A stretch of DNA of 64,000 nucleotides from JAVJUV01 sp040220415 (GCA_040220415.1 JAVJUV010000162.1:10751-74750); one strand, 5' to 3'; shown: positions 33,816 to 42,885, counted from the stretch's first letter. Translations and numbers: made by a program. The notes: generated by a model not told the origin, from the sequence alone.

Positions 33816-33877
33816 GCGCTTCTTCTTTTCACAAATACTCATGCCCCGAGGCCGGCCAGAGGCGCGGCGCGGGGCAT
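33816..33877 (+). repeat. dispersed intergenic repeat, copy A
   Basis: GCGCTTCTTCTTTTC (33816-33830) then ACAAATACTC (33831-33840), followed by a hairpin with arms ATGCCCCG (33841-33848) and CGGGGCAT (33870-33877). It starts 12 bases after the cupin stop and precedes the convergent ntrX end. The core TTCTTCTTTTC plus AATACTC is shared with copies at 51185 and 60229; the hairpin part differs in sequence but not in position. Confidence 0.75.
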
Positions 33878-33951
33878 CCTTGGTGCATTCCCTGTGATTA
33901 ACGGCCACAGTGCCGGCGAAAACAGACGGTTATCCCGCGAAATTCATCCGA

Positions 33952-35370
33952 TCACGCGTCTTCCTCGGCCTCCTCCTCGGCCACGGTCGCCACGCGGGCG
34001 CCCGACCGCGACGAGGTCACGACGTTCAGCGACTTCAGCTTGCGGTGCAGCGCCGAGCGCTCCATGCCGACGAAGGTCGCCGTCCGGCTGATGTTGCCGC
34101 CGAAGCGGTTGATCTGGGTCAGCAGGTATTCGCGTTCGAACAATTCGCGCGCCTCGCGCAGGGGCAGCGTCGCCAGGCTGCCCGACAGAACCACCCGGCC
34201 CTCGCCATCCTCCTGGGGCTGGTTTTCGCTCGGGATTTCGACCGAGGTGATGTCGCCCTTGTCGCCGCCCAGGATCAGCACGCGCTCGATGACGTTCTTC
34301 AACTGGCGCACGTTGCCTGGCCAGCTCATGGTTTGCAGCATCGCCACGGCATCCTCGCTCAGTTGCCGCAACGGCAGGCCCTGCGACTTGTTGAAGGCGG
34401 CGATGAAATGCTCGGCCAGCTGCGGGATGTCCTCGCGCCGCTCGGCCAGCGAGGGCACGTCGATCGGCACCACGTTCAGCCGGTGAAACAGCTCCTGCCG
34501 GAACGTCCCAGCATCGACTTCGGCTTCCAGGTTCCGCGTCGTCGACGAAATCACCCGCAGATCGACGCGCACCTTGTCGCCGCCGCCCACGCGCTGGAAC
34601 TGCTGCTCGGTCAGAACCCGCAGGATCTTGGACTGGGTGCCCGCCGGCATGTCGGCCACTTCGTCGAAGTAGATGATCCCGCCGTGCGCCTGCTCCAGCA
34701 GGCCGGGTTCGATTCCGCGTCCGCCCGATTCCCGCCCGAACAGGACCTCTTCCATCCGGTCGGATTCGATCGAGGCCGAGCTTACCGTGACGAAGGGACC
34801 GACGGCACGATCTGAATGGGCGTGGATATAGCGCGCCGCGATCTCCTTGCCCGATCCCGCCGGACCGGTCAGCATCACCCGCCCGTTCGACTTGGTAACC
34901 TTGTCGAGTTGCGATTTCAGGGTCCGGTAGGCGGGCGAATTGCCGACCATGTCCGTGGTCGTGACGTCCTTGCGACGCAGCTCGCTGTTCTCGCGCCGCA
35001 GCCGCGACGTCTCCATCGCCCGCGTGATGACCACCATCAGCTGGTCGATGTTGAAGGGTTTCTCGATGAAGTCGTAGGCGCCCTGCTTGATCGCGGCGAC
35101 GGCGATCTCGATGTTGCCGTGCCCCGAAATGATGATCACCGGCACATCGGGATTGTCGCGCTTCACGGACTTCAGGATGTCGATCCCGTCCATGTTGGAA
35201 TCCTTGAGCCAGATATCCAGGATCATCAGCGCCGGCGGCTCCTTGTTCATCTCGGCCATCGCGTCGTCCGAGTTTCCCGCCAGCCTGGTCGTGAACCCTT
35301 CGTCCTCAAGAATATCCGAAATCAACTCCCGGATATCGCGCTCGTCGTCGACTATCAGAATATCGCCCAT
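33952..35370 (-). CDS. ntrX: nitrogen-regulation response regulator NtrX
   Basis: A 472-residue response regulator with a receiver domain (phosphoacceptor Asp52 in LMILDIW), a central AAA+ domain (Walker A GPAGSGKE; Walker B IIYFDEVAD; WPGNVRQLKN) and a C-terminal Fis-type helix-turn-helix (ISRTATFVGMERSALHRKL). The GAFTGA sigma54-contact loop is absent; after LFGRE the sequence runs SGGRGIEPG. It pairs with NtrY, encoded upstream in the same operon, and in alphaproteobacteria the pair is linked to nitrogen, redox and envelope control. ATG 35370 has AGGAG 8 bases upstream. Tail is Glu/Ala rich. Confidence 0.94.
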   Translation of the reverse strand: MGDILIVDDERDIRELISDILEDEGFTTRLAGNSDDAMAEMNKEPPALMILDIWLKDSNMDGIDILKSVKRDNPDVPVIIISGHGNIEIAVAAIKQGAYDFIEKPFNIDQLMVVITRAMETSRLRRENSELRRKDVTTTDMVGNSPAYRTLKSQLDKVTKSNGRVMLTGPAGSGKEIAARYIHAHSDRAVGPFVTVSSASIESDRMEEVLFGRESGGRGIEPGLLEQAHGGIIYFDEVADMPAGTQSKILRVLTEQQFQRVGGGDKVRVDLRVISSTTRNLEAEVDAGTFRQELFHRLNVVPIDVPSLAERREDIPQLAEHFIAAFNKSQGLPLRQLSEDAVAMLQTMSWPGNVRQLKNVIERVLILGGDKGDITSVEIPSENQPQEDGEGRVVLSGSLATLPLREARELFEREYLLTQINRFGGNISRTATFVGMERSALHRKLKSLNVVTSSRSGARVATVAEEEAEEDA

Positions 35371-35385
35371 CAATCGCTCTCCTCT

Positions 35386-37647
35386 TTATTCCGCGACCTG
35401 CAGATCAGGTGCTTTTTCGCTCTCTGCCTCGATCGGCAGGGTTATCTCTGCCCGCGCGCCGATCTGGCCCGACCCGTCCAGCGGCTCGGCGTCCGTCAGG
35501 ACCAGCGTGCCGCCATGTTCCTCGATGATCTTCTTCACGATCGGCAGCCCCAGCCCCGTGCCCTTCTCGCGCGTCGTCACATAGGGCTCGAAGAGCCGCG
35601 AGCGGTCCTCGGGCAATCCGATTCCATTGTCCGAGATCGCGATGAAGGCTTCGTCACCGGCGGTGCGCATCTCGACCAGCACATGGGGGGCGTGGCCTTC
35701 GGGGACTGCGCCTTTCTCGTAAAGGCTCTCGATCGCCTCGCCCGCGTTCTTGATCAGGTTCGTCAGCGCCTGCCCGATCATCGTCTGATCCAGGTCGGCC
35801 GGCACCGGACCGTCGGGCAGCCGGGATTCAAGCGTCAGGGTCTCGGCCGCGGCCTCCTGCAGCGTCACCGCGTCGCGCACGATCTGGGCCAGGTCCTGAC
35901 GCGACCGTTCCGGCTCGGGCATGCGGGCGAATTTCGAGAACTCGTCGACGATCCGGCGCAAATCCTCGGTCTGACGGACGATCACGTCGGTCATCCGGTC
36001 CAGCGCTTCGGCCTCGTCGCCCACCATCGGGCGGAACTTGCGCTTGATCCGGCCCGCGGACAGCTGGATCGGCGTCAGAGGATTCTTGATCTCGTGCGCG
36101 ATGCGGCGCGCGACGTCGCCCCAGGCGGCCATGCGCTGCGCGGTCACGAGGTCGGTCACGTCGTCGAACGCGATGACGAAGCCCTCGGCCTCGCCTTCGG
36201 AACTGCGGCGCGTGGCGATCCGGACCAGAAGGGTCTCTGCCACGCCCTTGCGCGACACGCGCACCTCTTCCTGTTCGACCTCCTTGCCGCTGGACAGAAG
36301 CCTCTCCAGCACCGGGCCGAACTCGGGCACACCGACCTGCAGGGGCACAGCCGTTTCGCTGTCTTCCTGCATCGAGAGTATCCGTTCGGCGGACCTGTTC
36401 ACGAAAGTGATGTTGCCCTGCGCGTCCAGCCCGATCACGCCCGCCGTCACCGACGACAGGACGCTGTCGAACAGCCGCCGCCGGCGTTCGATCTGGCGGT
36501 TCGTCGACAGAAGCGCCTCGCGCTGGCCCTTCAGCTGCCGCGTCATCTGGTTGAAGAGCCGGCCCAGCATCGCGATCTCGTCGTCGCCGGGCTCTTCCGG
36601 CACCTGCACGTCCAGATCGCCCGCGCCGACGCGCTGCGCCGCGCCCGCCAGCCTGCCCACGGGCCGCGACAGGCGTTCCGCGAACCACAGGCCAAGCCAT
36701 ATGGCGGCAAGGATCAGGATCACGGCGAAACCTAGGTAAAGAAGGCCGAACTCGAAGACGATCCGGCCACGTTCGGCCTCGAGCTGGTTGTAGAGAGCCG
36801 CCGTCTGCGCGGCATCGTCCAGAAGGCCCAGGATCCGCCCGTCGACGACGCGGCTGACGTAGAGAAACCGGTCGGGAAACGCCTCGAGCCGGACCAGCGC
36901 GCGGAATTCGTCGACATTCAGGTCTTCGACGATGACCGTCTCGCCCTCGCTGGCGCGGCTCAGCACGTCGGCGTCCGGCTCTTCGAAATAGAAGAGATAC
37001 GAGCGCTCGCCGCGTGCCCGGATCTCGCCGGTGCCGTCGATGATGAATGCCTCGCGCAGACCCCGCTGCACCAGCGCCTGCCCCTGCCCCAGCAACTGGC
37101 GCAACTCGCCGTCCGAGACGAACACCGAACGGTCACGCGCGGCGTTGAGATAATCGGCCAGCGCCAGCGTGTCCTCGCGCAGGTCGCGGCGCTGATCTTC
37201 CTGGTAGGCTTCCGCCGCCGACAGCGACGCGCCGACCACGCTTCGCACGCGGTCCGAGAACCAGCCTTCCAGACCCACGTTCACGGTCAGGCCGGCGAAT
37301 ATGGCCACGGTGACGGTCGGGATCAGCGCGATCAGGGCGAAGACACCGGTCAGGCGCAGGTGCAGGCGGGAACCCGCCGACTTGGCCCGCCTGGCCGCGA
37401 TCATCGAGGCGATCCGCGACAGGACCAGCGCCGCGACGACCAGCACGTAGACGAGATCGGCCAGGAGAACGAGTCGCAGCGAGAAGGTCGAGGACGTGCG
37501 ATCAATCGGGCCGAGAACAAGGAACGTCATAAGCGCCAGCACCGGCCCCAGGATGACAAGTCCCAGGGTAGCGGCATTCTGGTACCGCTTCATCCGCCTG
37601 AGGCGGTTCAGTTTTTCCCAGCTAAGTGCCCTCGCGCGCCCCGCCAA
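35386..37647 (-). CDS. ntrY: nitrogen-regulation sensor histidine kinase NtrY
   Basis: A 753-residue membrane kinase. Three hydrophobic segments lie in the first 120 residues, an extracytoplasmic sensor region follows, then another membrane helix (LLYLGFAVILILAAIWLGLW), a HAMP domain, a PAS domain (VTAGVIGLDAQGNITFVN), the histidine-phosphorylation motif HEIKNPLTPIQLS and an ATPase domain with N box NLIKNAGEAI, DNGIGLPE and GTGLGLPIV. TTG 37647 is chosen because GGAGG lies 7 bases upstream; a TTG 10 codons earlier is an alternative. It phosphorylates NtrX, encoded 15 bases downstream. Confidence 0.94.
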   Translation of the reverse strand: MAGRARALSWEKLNRLRRMKRYQNAATLGLVILGPVLALMTFLVLGPIDRTSSTFSLRLVLLADLVYVLVVAALVLSRIASMIAARRAKSAGSRLHLRLTGVFALIALIPTVTVAIFAGLTVNVGLEGWFSDRVRSVVGASLSAAEAYQEDQRRDLREDTLALADYLNAARDRSVFVSDGELRQLLGQGQALVQRGLREAFIIDGTGEIRARGERSYLFYFEEPDADVLSRASEGETVIVEDLNVDEFRALVRLEAFPDRFLYVSRVVDGRILGLLDDAAQTAALYNQLEAERGRIVFEFGLLYLGFAVILILAAIWLGLWFAERLSRPVGRLAGAAQRVGAGDLDVQVPEEPGDDEIAMLGRLFNQMTRQLKGQREALLSTNRQIERRRRLFDSVLSSVTAGVIGLDAQGNITFVNRSAERILSMQEDSETAVPLQVGVPEFGPVLERLLSSGKEVEQEEVRVSRKGVAETLLVRIATRRSSEGEAEGFVIAFDDVTDLVTAQRMAAWGDVARRIAHEIKNPLTPIQLSAGRIKRKFRPMVGDEAEALDRMTDVIVRQTEDLRRIVDEFSKFARMPEPERSRQDLAQIVRDAVTLQEAAAETLTLESRLPDGPVPADLDQTMIGQALTNLIKNAGEAIESLYEKGAVPEGHAPHVLVEMRTAGDEAFIAISDNGIGLPEDRSRLFEPYVTTREKGTGLGLPIVKKIIEEHGGTLVLTDAEPLDGSGQIGARAEITLPIEAESEKAPDLQVAE

Positions 37648-37746
37648 AAGGGTGCCTCCGAATGATGTGCCGCGCAACGCGGCGACCGCCCCATATGGTG
37701 GCTTTAGTTATCCACAGTCGCGGATGCGCCACTCTATGTTGCGCTT

Positions 37747-39114
37747 TTACATCAATTTGCGGCGCCGTGTCACGCGGATATCGAGATCCGTGATCTTCTT
37801 TCGAAGCGTATTCCGGTTGATGCCCAGAAGATCGGCACATTTGGCCTGGTTACCACCGGTAGCGTCCAAAGCTATTTCAATCAAAGGCATCTCCACCTCG
37901 CGCAGAATGCGCTGGTAGAGACCCGGGGGCGGCAACTGGCCTCCGTGCAGGTCAAAATACCGTCGAAGGTGCTTGGCGATCGAGGCCGACAGCTTGTCGC
38001 TGTCGCTGCCGCCGGTCAGCGGTTCGATCGCGGGCTGGTTCCCAAGAACCATTTCGACTTCCGAACGCGAGATTCGCTCTTCGCCCCCGGTCAGTGCCAG
38101 ACGGCGGACCGTGTTCTCCAGCTGACGCACGTTGCCCGGCCAGGAATAGGCGCGGATCAGTTCCATCGCGTCCTTGTCGAACTCGCGCACCGGCAGCCCG
38201 TCGCGTTCGGCGCGGGCCAGGAAATGGTCGGTCAGAAGCTGGATGTCCTCGACCCGCTCGCGCAGGCTGGGCACGTTCAGCGCCACGCCGCCCAGACGAT
38301 AGTACAGATCCTGCCGGAACAGCCCCTTGTCCAGCCGTTCCGCCAGGTCGGCCTGGCTGGTGGCCATCACGCGCGGACCGGAATCGCCGAAGCTGTCCAG
38401 CATCCGAACGATCCGGGCCTGCGCCTCTTCCGACAGGTCCGCCACCTCGTCGAACAGAAGCGTGCCGTTGCGCGCCCGGCTTATCAGCGTCGCCGGCCCC
38501 TCCATCGTCGCCAGATCCGACCCGGTCGCGACGACGAAGGGAAGCGTGCGGCGGTCGGACAGATCGTGGATCGCCCGCGCGATCAGCGACTTGCCGGTGC
38601 CGCTTTCGCCGGTGATCAGGACCGGCAGATCGGCGTTCATCACGCGCGCCACCAGCCGGTAAAGCGCCTGCATCGCCGGCGTCCGGCCGACCAGGGGCAG
38701 ATCCTCGGTGCCGTCGCCGCCCAACTCGGCGCGGGGCTGCGGCGCGCGCCGCTTGACTTCCAGCGCCCGGTTGGCGCGCTTCATCAGGTCCGGCAGGTCG
38801 AATGGCTTGGGCAGATAGTCGTAGGCGTCCGCCTCGTTCGCCTGGATCGCGGTCATGATCGTGTTCTGCGCCGAGATGACGATCACCGGCAGGCCCGGGC
38901 GCAGCTCGTTGATCCTCGGCAACTGCTCCAGCCCGTTTCCGTCGGGCATCATCACGTCCGAGATCACCAGGTCGCCCTTGCCTTCCTCGACCCAGCGCAT
39001 CAGCGTCACCAGCGAGGACGTCGCGTGCACCTTGCACCCCGCCCGCGTCAGCGCCTGCGTCAGCACGGTCCGGATCGTGCGGTCGTCGTCTGCCACCAGG
39101 ATGGTGCCGTCCAT
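37747..39114 (-). CDS. ntrC: nitrogen-regulation response regulator NtrC, Rhodobacter type
   Basis: A 455-residue enhancer-binding-type regulator: receiver domain with Asp53, AAA+ domain with Walker A GESGTGKS and TLLFDEVADLS, and a C-terminal Fis helix-turn-helix (NQAKCADLLGINRNTLRKK). The GAFTGA loop is missing entirely; the sequence passes from the ATGSDLATMEGPA segment straight to Walker B. Rhodobacter capsulatus NtrC is known to lack this motif and to activate sigma70 holoenzyme, so the same mode is expected here. It starts 3 bases after ntrB ends. Confidence 0.95.
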   Translation of the reverse strand: MDGTILVADDDRTIRTVLTQALTRAGCKVHATSSLVTLMRWVEEGKGDLVISDVMMPDGNGLEQLPRINELRPGLPVIVISAQNTIMTAIQANEADAYDYLPKPFDLPDLMKRANRALEVKRRAPQPRAELGGDGTEDLPLVGRTPAMQALYRLVARVMNADLPVLITGESGTGKSLIARAIHDLSDRRTLPFVVATGSDLATMEGPATLISRARNGTLLFDEVADLSEEAQARIVRMLDSFGDSGPRVMATSQADLAERLDKGLFRQDLYYRLGGVALNVPSLRERVEDIQLLTDHFLARAERDGLPVREFDKDAMELIRAYSWPGNVRQLENTVRRLALTGGEERISRSEVEMVLGNQPAIEPLTGGSDSDKLSASIAKHLRRYFDLHGGQLPPPGLYQRILREVEMPLIEIALDATGGNQAKCADLLGINRNTLRKKITDLDIRVTRRRKLM

Positions 39115-39117
39115 GTC

Positions 39118-40209
39118 CTATCCCTCTTTGTGTTCTGCCTCGTCGGCGCTTTCGCGCGGCGCGACGGGAAGCGATATCCGAAAGACCGTTCGGCCGGGAA
39201 CGCTGTCGACGCTGACCCAGCCGTCGTGGTCCGAAATGATTTTCGAGACCAGCGCCAGACCAAGGCCCGTGCCGTTCTCGCGGCCCGAGACGAAGGGCTC
39301 GAAGGCCTCGGTCGCGATTTCGGGCGGCAGGCCCGGACCGTCGTCGATGATCTCGACCTGCAAGGGCAACGCGGCGGTGCCGTCCTTGCGGCGCAGCCGC
39401 AGCGCCATGTCGTAGAAGGTGCGGATCGTGATCCGCCCCGGCTCGCCGCCCGCGGCCTCGGCCGCATTCTTCAAGAGGTTCAGAAAGACCTGGACCATCT
39501 GGTCGCTGTCGACCCAGGTCGCGGGCAGCGACGGGTCGTAGTCCTCGACGATGGTCATATGCGCGGCAAAGCCGACGGCCGCGGACTTGCGCGCCCGATC
39601 AAGAAGGTCGTGCAGGTTGACCGCCTTCTTCTGCGGGGGGCGCAGGTTGCCGAACTGCTCGACCTGCTCGAGCAGCTTCACGATCCGCCGGGTCTCCGAA
39701 ACGATCAGGTCCGTCAGCTCCAGGTCGTCGTTCGAGAGGTTCATGCTGAGAAGCTGTGCGGCACCCGCGATCCCCGCCAGCGGGTTCTTGATCTCGTGGG
39801 CCAGCATTTCGGCCATGCCGATGGCGGACCGCGCCGCAGACTTGACCGACATCGACCGGCCCAGCCGGTCGGCGATCATGCGTGGCTCCATCAGAACCAG
39901 CACGAAACCGGGCATTCCGGTCATCGGCGACATCTGGATGTTGCAATTGACCGGCGCGGCCTGGCCGGTGCCCACGTCGACGTTGTTCATGAAAAGCGAG
40001 GACTGGTCGATCCGCACCCGCTTGAACTGGTCGTCCAGCGGCGCGTCGATCGCCAGTATGTCGAATACGGGCGAACCCCGGACAGACCGGGCCGAGGCGT
40101 TCAGAAAGCTTTCCGCCGTCGGGTTCACCTCGGCGATGATGTCGCCCGGATCCAGCAGGAAGGCCGGAATCGGCAGGGATTGCCAGAGGTTCTCCTGAAA
40201 GACGTTCAT
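39118..40209 (-). CDS. ntrB: nitrogen-regulation sensor histidine kinase NtrB
   Basis: A 363-residue cytoplasmic kinase-phosphatase with an N-terminal PAS domain (QSLPIPAFLLDPGDIIAEVN), phosphoacceptor His138 in LAHEIKNPLAGIAGA, and a GHKL ATPase domain with NLLKNAAEAAGG, DDGPGLP and GTGLGLALV. It has no membrane segment, as expected. PII protein normally switches it from kinase to phosphatase under nitrogen excess. Its ATG overlaps the dusB stop (ATGA). Confidence 0.95.
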   Translation of the reverse strand: MNVFQENLWQSLPIPAFLLDPGDIIAEVNPTAESFLNASARSVRGSPVFDILAIDAPLDDQFKRVRIDQSSLFMNNVDVGTGQAAPVNCNIQMSPMTGMPGFVLVLMEPRMIADRLGRSMSVKSAARSAIGMAEMLAHEIKNPLAGIAGAAQLLSMNLSNDDLELTDLIVSETRRIVKLLEQVEQFGNLRPPQKKAVNLHDLLDRARKSAAVGFAAHMTIVEDYDPSLPATWVDSDQMVQVFLNLLKNAAEAAGGEPGRITIRTFYDMALRLRRKDGTAALPLQVEIIDDGPGLPPEIATEAFEPFVSGRENGTGLGLALVSKIISDHDGWVSVDSVPGRTVFRISLPVAPRESADEAEHKEG

Positions 40210-41186
40210 GCCGCCCGCCTTTCCTGCCCGGCAAGCGCCGGCCCCAGCGCCGCGCGAACCTCGCGCGGGGACCCGGTCAGCACGTGCCGGCGCAGACCGG
40301 GCGGCGTCCCGGCGCGGTCCATGTACCAGCCAAGGTGCTTGCGAACGACCCGGGCGCCCAGGTCTTCTCCGTAGAAGACGATCGTCGCCTCGTAGTGGCC
40401 GACGACCATATCGGCAAAAGCCCGACCTTCGGGGATCACCGGTTTCGGACCCCATCCCAGCGCATGGGCAATCTCGGCCAGCCGCCAGGGCGCACCCTGG
40501 ATGCCGCGTCCGACCATCACGCCGTCGGCGCCGGACTGCGCCAGCGCCTCCTTGGCATCCGCCGCCGTCACGATGTCGCCGTTGGCGACGACCGGGACCG
40601 GAACGGCGTCCTTCACGGCCCGGATCGCCCGCCAGTCGGCGCGGCCCTTGTAGAACTGGCAGCGGGTTCGTCCATGCACCGTGATCATCCGCACGCCCGC
40701 CGCCGCGGCGCGGGCCGCGATCCGGGGCGCGTTCAGGCAATCGTCATCCCAGCCCAGCCGCATCTTCAGCGTGACCGGGACGCTGACGGCGGCCACGACC
40801 GCCTCGATCAGGGCAAGCGCATGGTCCGGCGTCTTCATCAGCGCCGAGCCGGACAGCCCGCCCGTCACCTTCTTGGCCGGGCAGCCCATGTTGATGTCGA
40901 TGATCTTCGCACCATTGGCTTCAACCATCCGCGCGGCCTTGGCCATCCAGCGGGCATCGCGGCCGGCAAGCTGCACCGCCGTCGCCGCCTCGCCGAAACC
41001 CAGTTCCGCCCGCTCGCGCACACCCGGCTTGGCCTGCACCATTTCCTGGCTGGCCACCATTTCGCTGACGACAAGGCCGGCGCCGAACGACGCGACAAGC
41101 TGGCGGAACGGCAGGTCGGTGATCCCGGCCATCGGAGCCAGGAACACCGGCGGATCCAAAGTGATATCGGAGACGGTGATCGTCAT
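40206..41186 (-). CDS. dusB: tRNA-dihydrouridine synthase (NifR3/DusB type)
   Basis: A 326-residue FMN-dependent TIM-barrel enzyme reducing uridines in the tRNA D-loop. Marks are LAPMAGITDLPFRQL, INMGCPAKKV with the catalytic cysteine, KMRLGWDD, HGRTRCQFYKG and ANGDI. It is the first gene of dusB-ntrB-ntrC-ntrY-ntrX, where it was historically named nifR3. ATG 41186 starts just before the barrel; an upstream in-frame extension is not family-like. Confidence 0.95.
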   Translation of the reverse strand: MTITVSDITLDPPVFLAPMAGITDLPFRQLVASFGAGLVVSEMVASQEMVQAKPGVRERAELGFGEAATAVQLAGRDARWMAKAARMVEANGAKIIDINMGCPAKKVTGGLSGSALMKTPDHALALIEAVVAAVSVPVTLKMRLGWDDDCLNAPRIAARAAAAGVRMITVHGRTRCQFYKGRADWRAIRAVKDAVPVPVVANGDIVTAADAKEALAQSGADGVMVGRGIQGAPWRLAEIAHALGWGPKPVIPEGRAFADMVVGHYEATIVFYGEDLGARVVRKHLGWYMDRAGTPPGLRRHVLTGSPREVRAALGPALAGQERRAA

Positions 41187-41270
41187 GCGGAAACCTTGTG
41201 CAAGTGCTACTGAGGTAGGCTGCCAGGACGGAAGGCTCAAACCGATCACCCCTAAAAAGCCTCTCGAAAT

Positions 41271-41299
41271 GGCATATGCCTAATTATTGTGCATTACAA
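41271..41299 (-). promoter_or_regulatory. candidate promoter for the dusB-ntrBCYX operon
   Basis: On the minus strand TTGTAA (41299-41294) is followed by a 17-base spacer and TATGCC (41276-41271). Four of six -35 and three of six -10 bases agree with consensus. The -10 lies within a perfect 10-base palindrome, GGCATATGCC (41271-41280). The start of dusB is about 85 bases downstream. Support is weak but the local AT richness marks this as the best promoter-like site in the divergent gap. Confidence 0.33.
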
Positions 41300-41429
41300 C
41301 CGGCAAAGCGTCGCCATTGTCAGCAGAGGCATCACGGCTTAGAGGTGTGGCAACGCCAGACTACAGGATATGGTCCGCCTTCCAGACCCGGCCTGCCCGG
41401 AAACGAAGCGGTACCGGGGAACGACAGGA

Positions 41430-41909
41430 ATGGACATCCGCCTCGGCAATGGATTCGACGTGCACCGCTTCGCGCCCGGCGACCACGTCACGCTTTGCGG
41501 CATCCGCGTGCCGCATGACAAATCGCTTCTCGGCCACTCCGACGCCGACGTCGGAATGCACGCCGTGACCGACGCCATCTACGGCGCACTGGCCGAGGGC
41601 GATATCGGGCGCCACTTCCCGCCCTCCGACCCGCGATGGAAAGGCGCCGCCAGCCACATCTTCCTAGAACATGCCGCGAGACTTGCCGCCGGGCGCGGGT
41701 TCCGCATCGCCAACATCGACTGCACGCTGATCTGCGAGCACCCGAAGATCGGGCCCCACGCCGACGCGATGCGCGCCGAACTGGCGCGGATCACCGGCAT
41801 CGAGGCCGAACGGATCAGCGTCAAGGCGACGACGTCCGAGGAACTGGGCTTCACCGGACGCGGCGAAGGCATCGCCGCCATCGCCACCGCCGCTCTGGTG
41901 TCGGCATGA
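41430..41909 (+). CDS. ispF: 2-C-methyl-D-erythritol 2,4-cyclodiphosphate synthase
   Basis: A 159-residue enzyme of the MEP isoprenoid pathway, converting CDP-methylerythritol 2-phosphate to the cyclodiphosphate. Zinc ligands are Asp10, His12 and His44 (GFDVHRF and LLGHSDADVGMH), with DIGRHFPPSDPRWKG and ATTSEELGFTGRGEGI. GGGGA lies 9 bases before the ATG. Many alphaproteobacteria have an IspD-IspF fusion at this same place beside dusB; here only the IspF part is present and no IspD sequence is found in the 240 bases upstream. Coupled to pgpA by ATGA. Confidence 0.95.
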   Translation: MDIRLGNGFDVHRFAPGDHVTLCGIRVPHDKSLLGHSDADVGMHAVTDAIYGALAEGDIGRHFPPSDPRWKGAASHIFLEHAARLAAGRGFRIANIDCTLICEHPKIGPHADAMRAELARITGIEAERISVKATTSEELGFTGRGEGIAAIATAALVSA

Positions 41910-42409
41910 GACGGCTGATCCTGTCGTTCTTCGGCGCGGGCTTTCTGCGCCCCGCCCCAGGAACCTGGGGATCGCTGGCCGCGCTGCCGGTGGCCTACGC
42001 GATCCACCTTGCCGCAGGCCCCGGCGCCTTCGTGGTGGCGACCGCCTTCCTCTACGCGCTTGGCGTCTACCTGACAGACCGTGAAATCGCCTCGGGCGGC
42101 GACCACGACCCGTCCTGGATCGTACTGGACGAGGTGGTCGGCCAGTGGATAGCGCTTTTCCCGGTGTCGATCGGCGCGCATCAGGCAGGTGTCGACATGG
42201 CCCGGCTCTGGCCGGGCATCGTCACGGCGTTCATCTTCTTCCGGCTGTTCGACATCTGGAAACCCTGGCTGGTGGGCCGCGCCGACCGCCGGGGCGACGC
42301 CACCGGCGTCATGCTGGACGATGTCTGGGCCGGCGCGTTCGCCGCCTTGATCGTCGTCGCGCTGGCCGCACTGGCCCATGCGGGCTTCGTGTCGGCAGCC
42401 ACGCCATGA
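41906..42409 (+). CDS. pgpA: phosphatidylglycerophosphatase A
   Basis: A 167-residue membrane enzyme removing phosphate from phosphatidylglycerophosphate to make phosphatidylglycerol. Signatures: GAGFLRPAPGTWGSLAALP, the acidic IVLDEVVGQWIAL and FRLFDIWKPW, then DDVWAG near the end; about four transmembrane segments. It overlaps ispF upstream and pncC downstream, each by ATGA. Confidence 0.94.
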   Translation: MRRLILSFFGAGFLRPAPGTWGSLAALPVAYAIHLAAGPGAFVVATAFLYALGVYLTDREIASGGDHDPSWIVLDEVVGQWIALFPVSIGAHQAGVDMARLWPGIVTAFIFFRLFDIWKPWLVGRADRRGDATGVMLDDVWAGAFAALIVVALAALAHAGFVSAATP

Positions 42410-42885
42410 CGGTCCCCATCACGGCGGCGCGCCTTGTCGACATGGCGCGCGACGCGGGCGCGATGATCGCCACGGCCGAAAGCTGCACCGGCGGGCTGAT
42501 CGCGGGAGCGATCACCGACATCCCCGGCTCGTCGGACGTCTTCGACCGCGGCTTCGTCACCTATTCGAACGCCGCCAAGACCCAGATGCTGGATGTGCCC
42601 GCGGACATGATCGACGCCCACGGCGCGGTTTCCGAAGAGGTCGCCCGCGCGATGGCCGAGGGCGCGCTCGGGCACTCCGGCGCGACGCTGGCGGTCTCGG
42701 TCACGGGCATCGCCGGACCGGGCGGCTCCGACCACAAACCCGAGGGACGCGTCTGCTTCGGACTTGCCGTGCGCGGCGACGAGACCCGCGGCGAGACCGT
42801 GGACTTCGGCGCGATTGGCCGTGGCAATGTGCGCAGGGCGACGGTCGCGCATGCGCTGGAACTGCTGATCCGGACGCTTTCCTAA
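42406..42885 (+). CDS. pncC: nicotinamide-nucleotide amidohydrolase (CinA C-terminal domain)
   Basis: A 159-residue stand-alone CinA-C/PncC protein that deamidates nicotinamide mononucleotide in pyridine-nucleotide recycling. Catalytic signature TAESCTGGLIAGAITDIPG contains the Ser, and VSVTGIAGPGGSDHKPEG and GRVCFGLA complete the family pattern. No N-terminal CinA (MoCF-like) domain is present. Last gene of ispF-pgpA-pncC. Confidence 0.93.
   Translation: MTVPITAARLVDMARDAGAMIATAESCTGGLIAGAITDIPGSSDVFDRGFVTYSNAAKTQMLDVPADMIDAHGAVSEEVARAMAEGALGHSGATLAVSVTGIAGPGGSDHKPEGRVCFGLAVRGDETRGETVDFGAIGRGNVRRATVAHALELLIRTLS

Noticed and set aside
34816..40374. Long plus-strand frames (639 and 809 codons) opposite ntrX, ntrY, ntrC and ntrB
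   Set aside because: Same antisense effect; the Ntr proteins have complete domain sets on the other strand.
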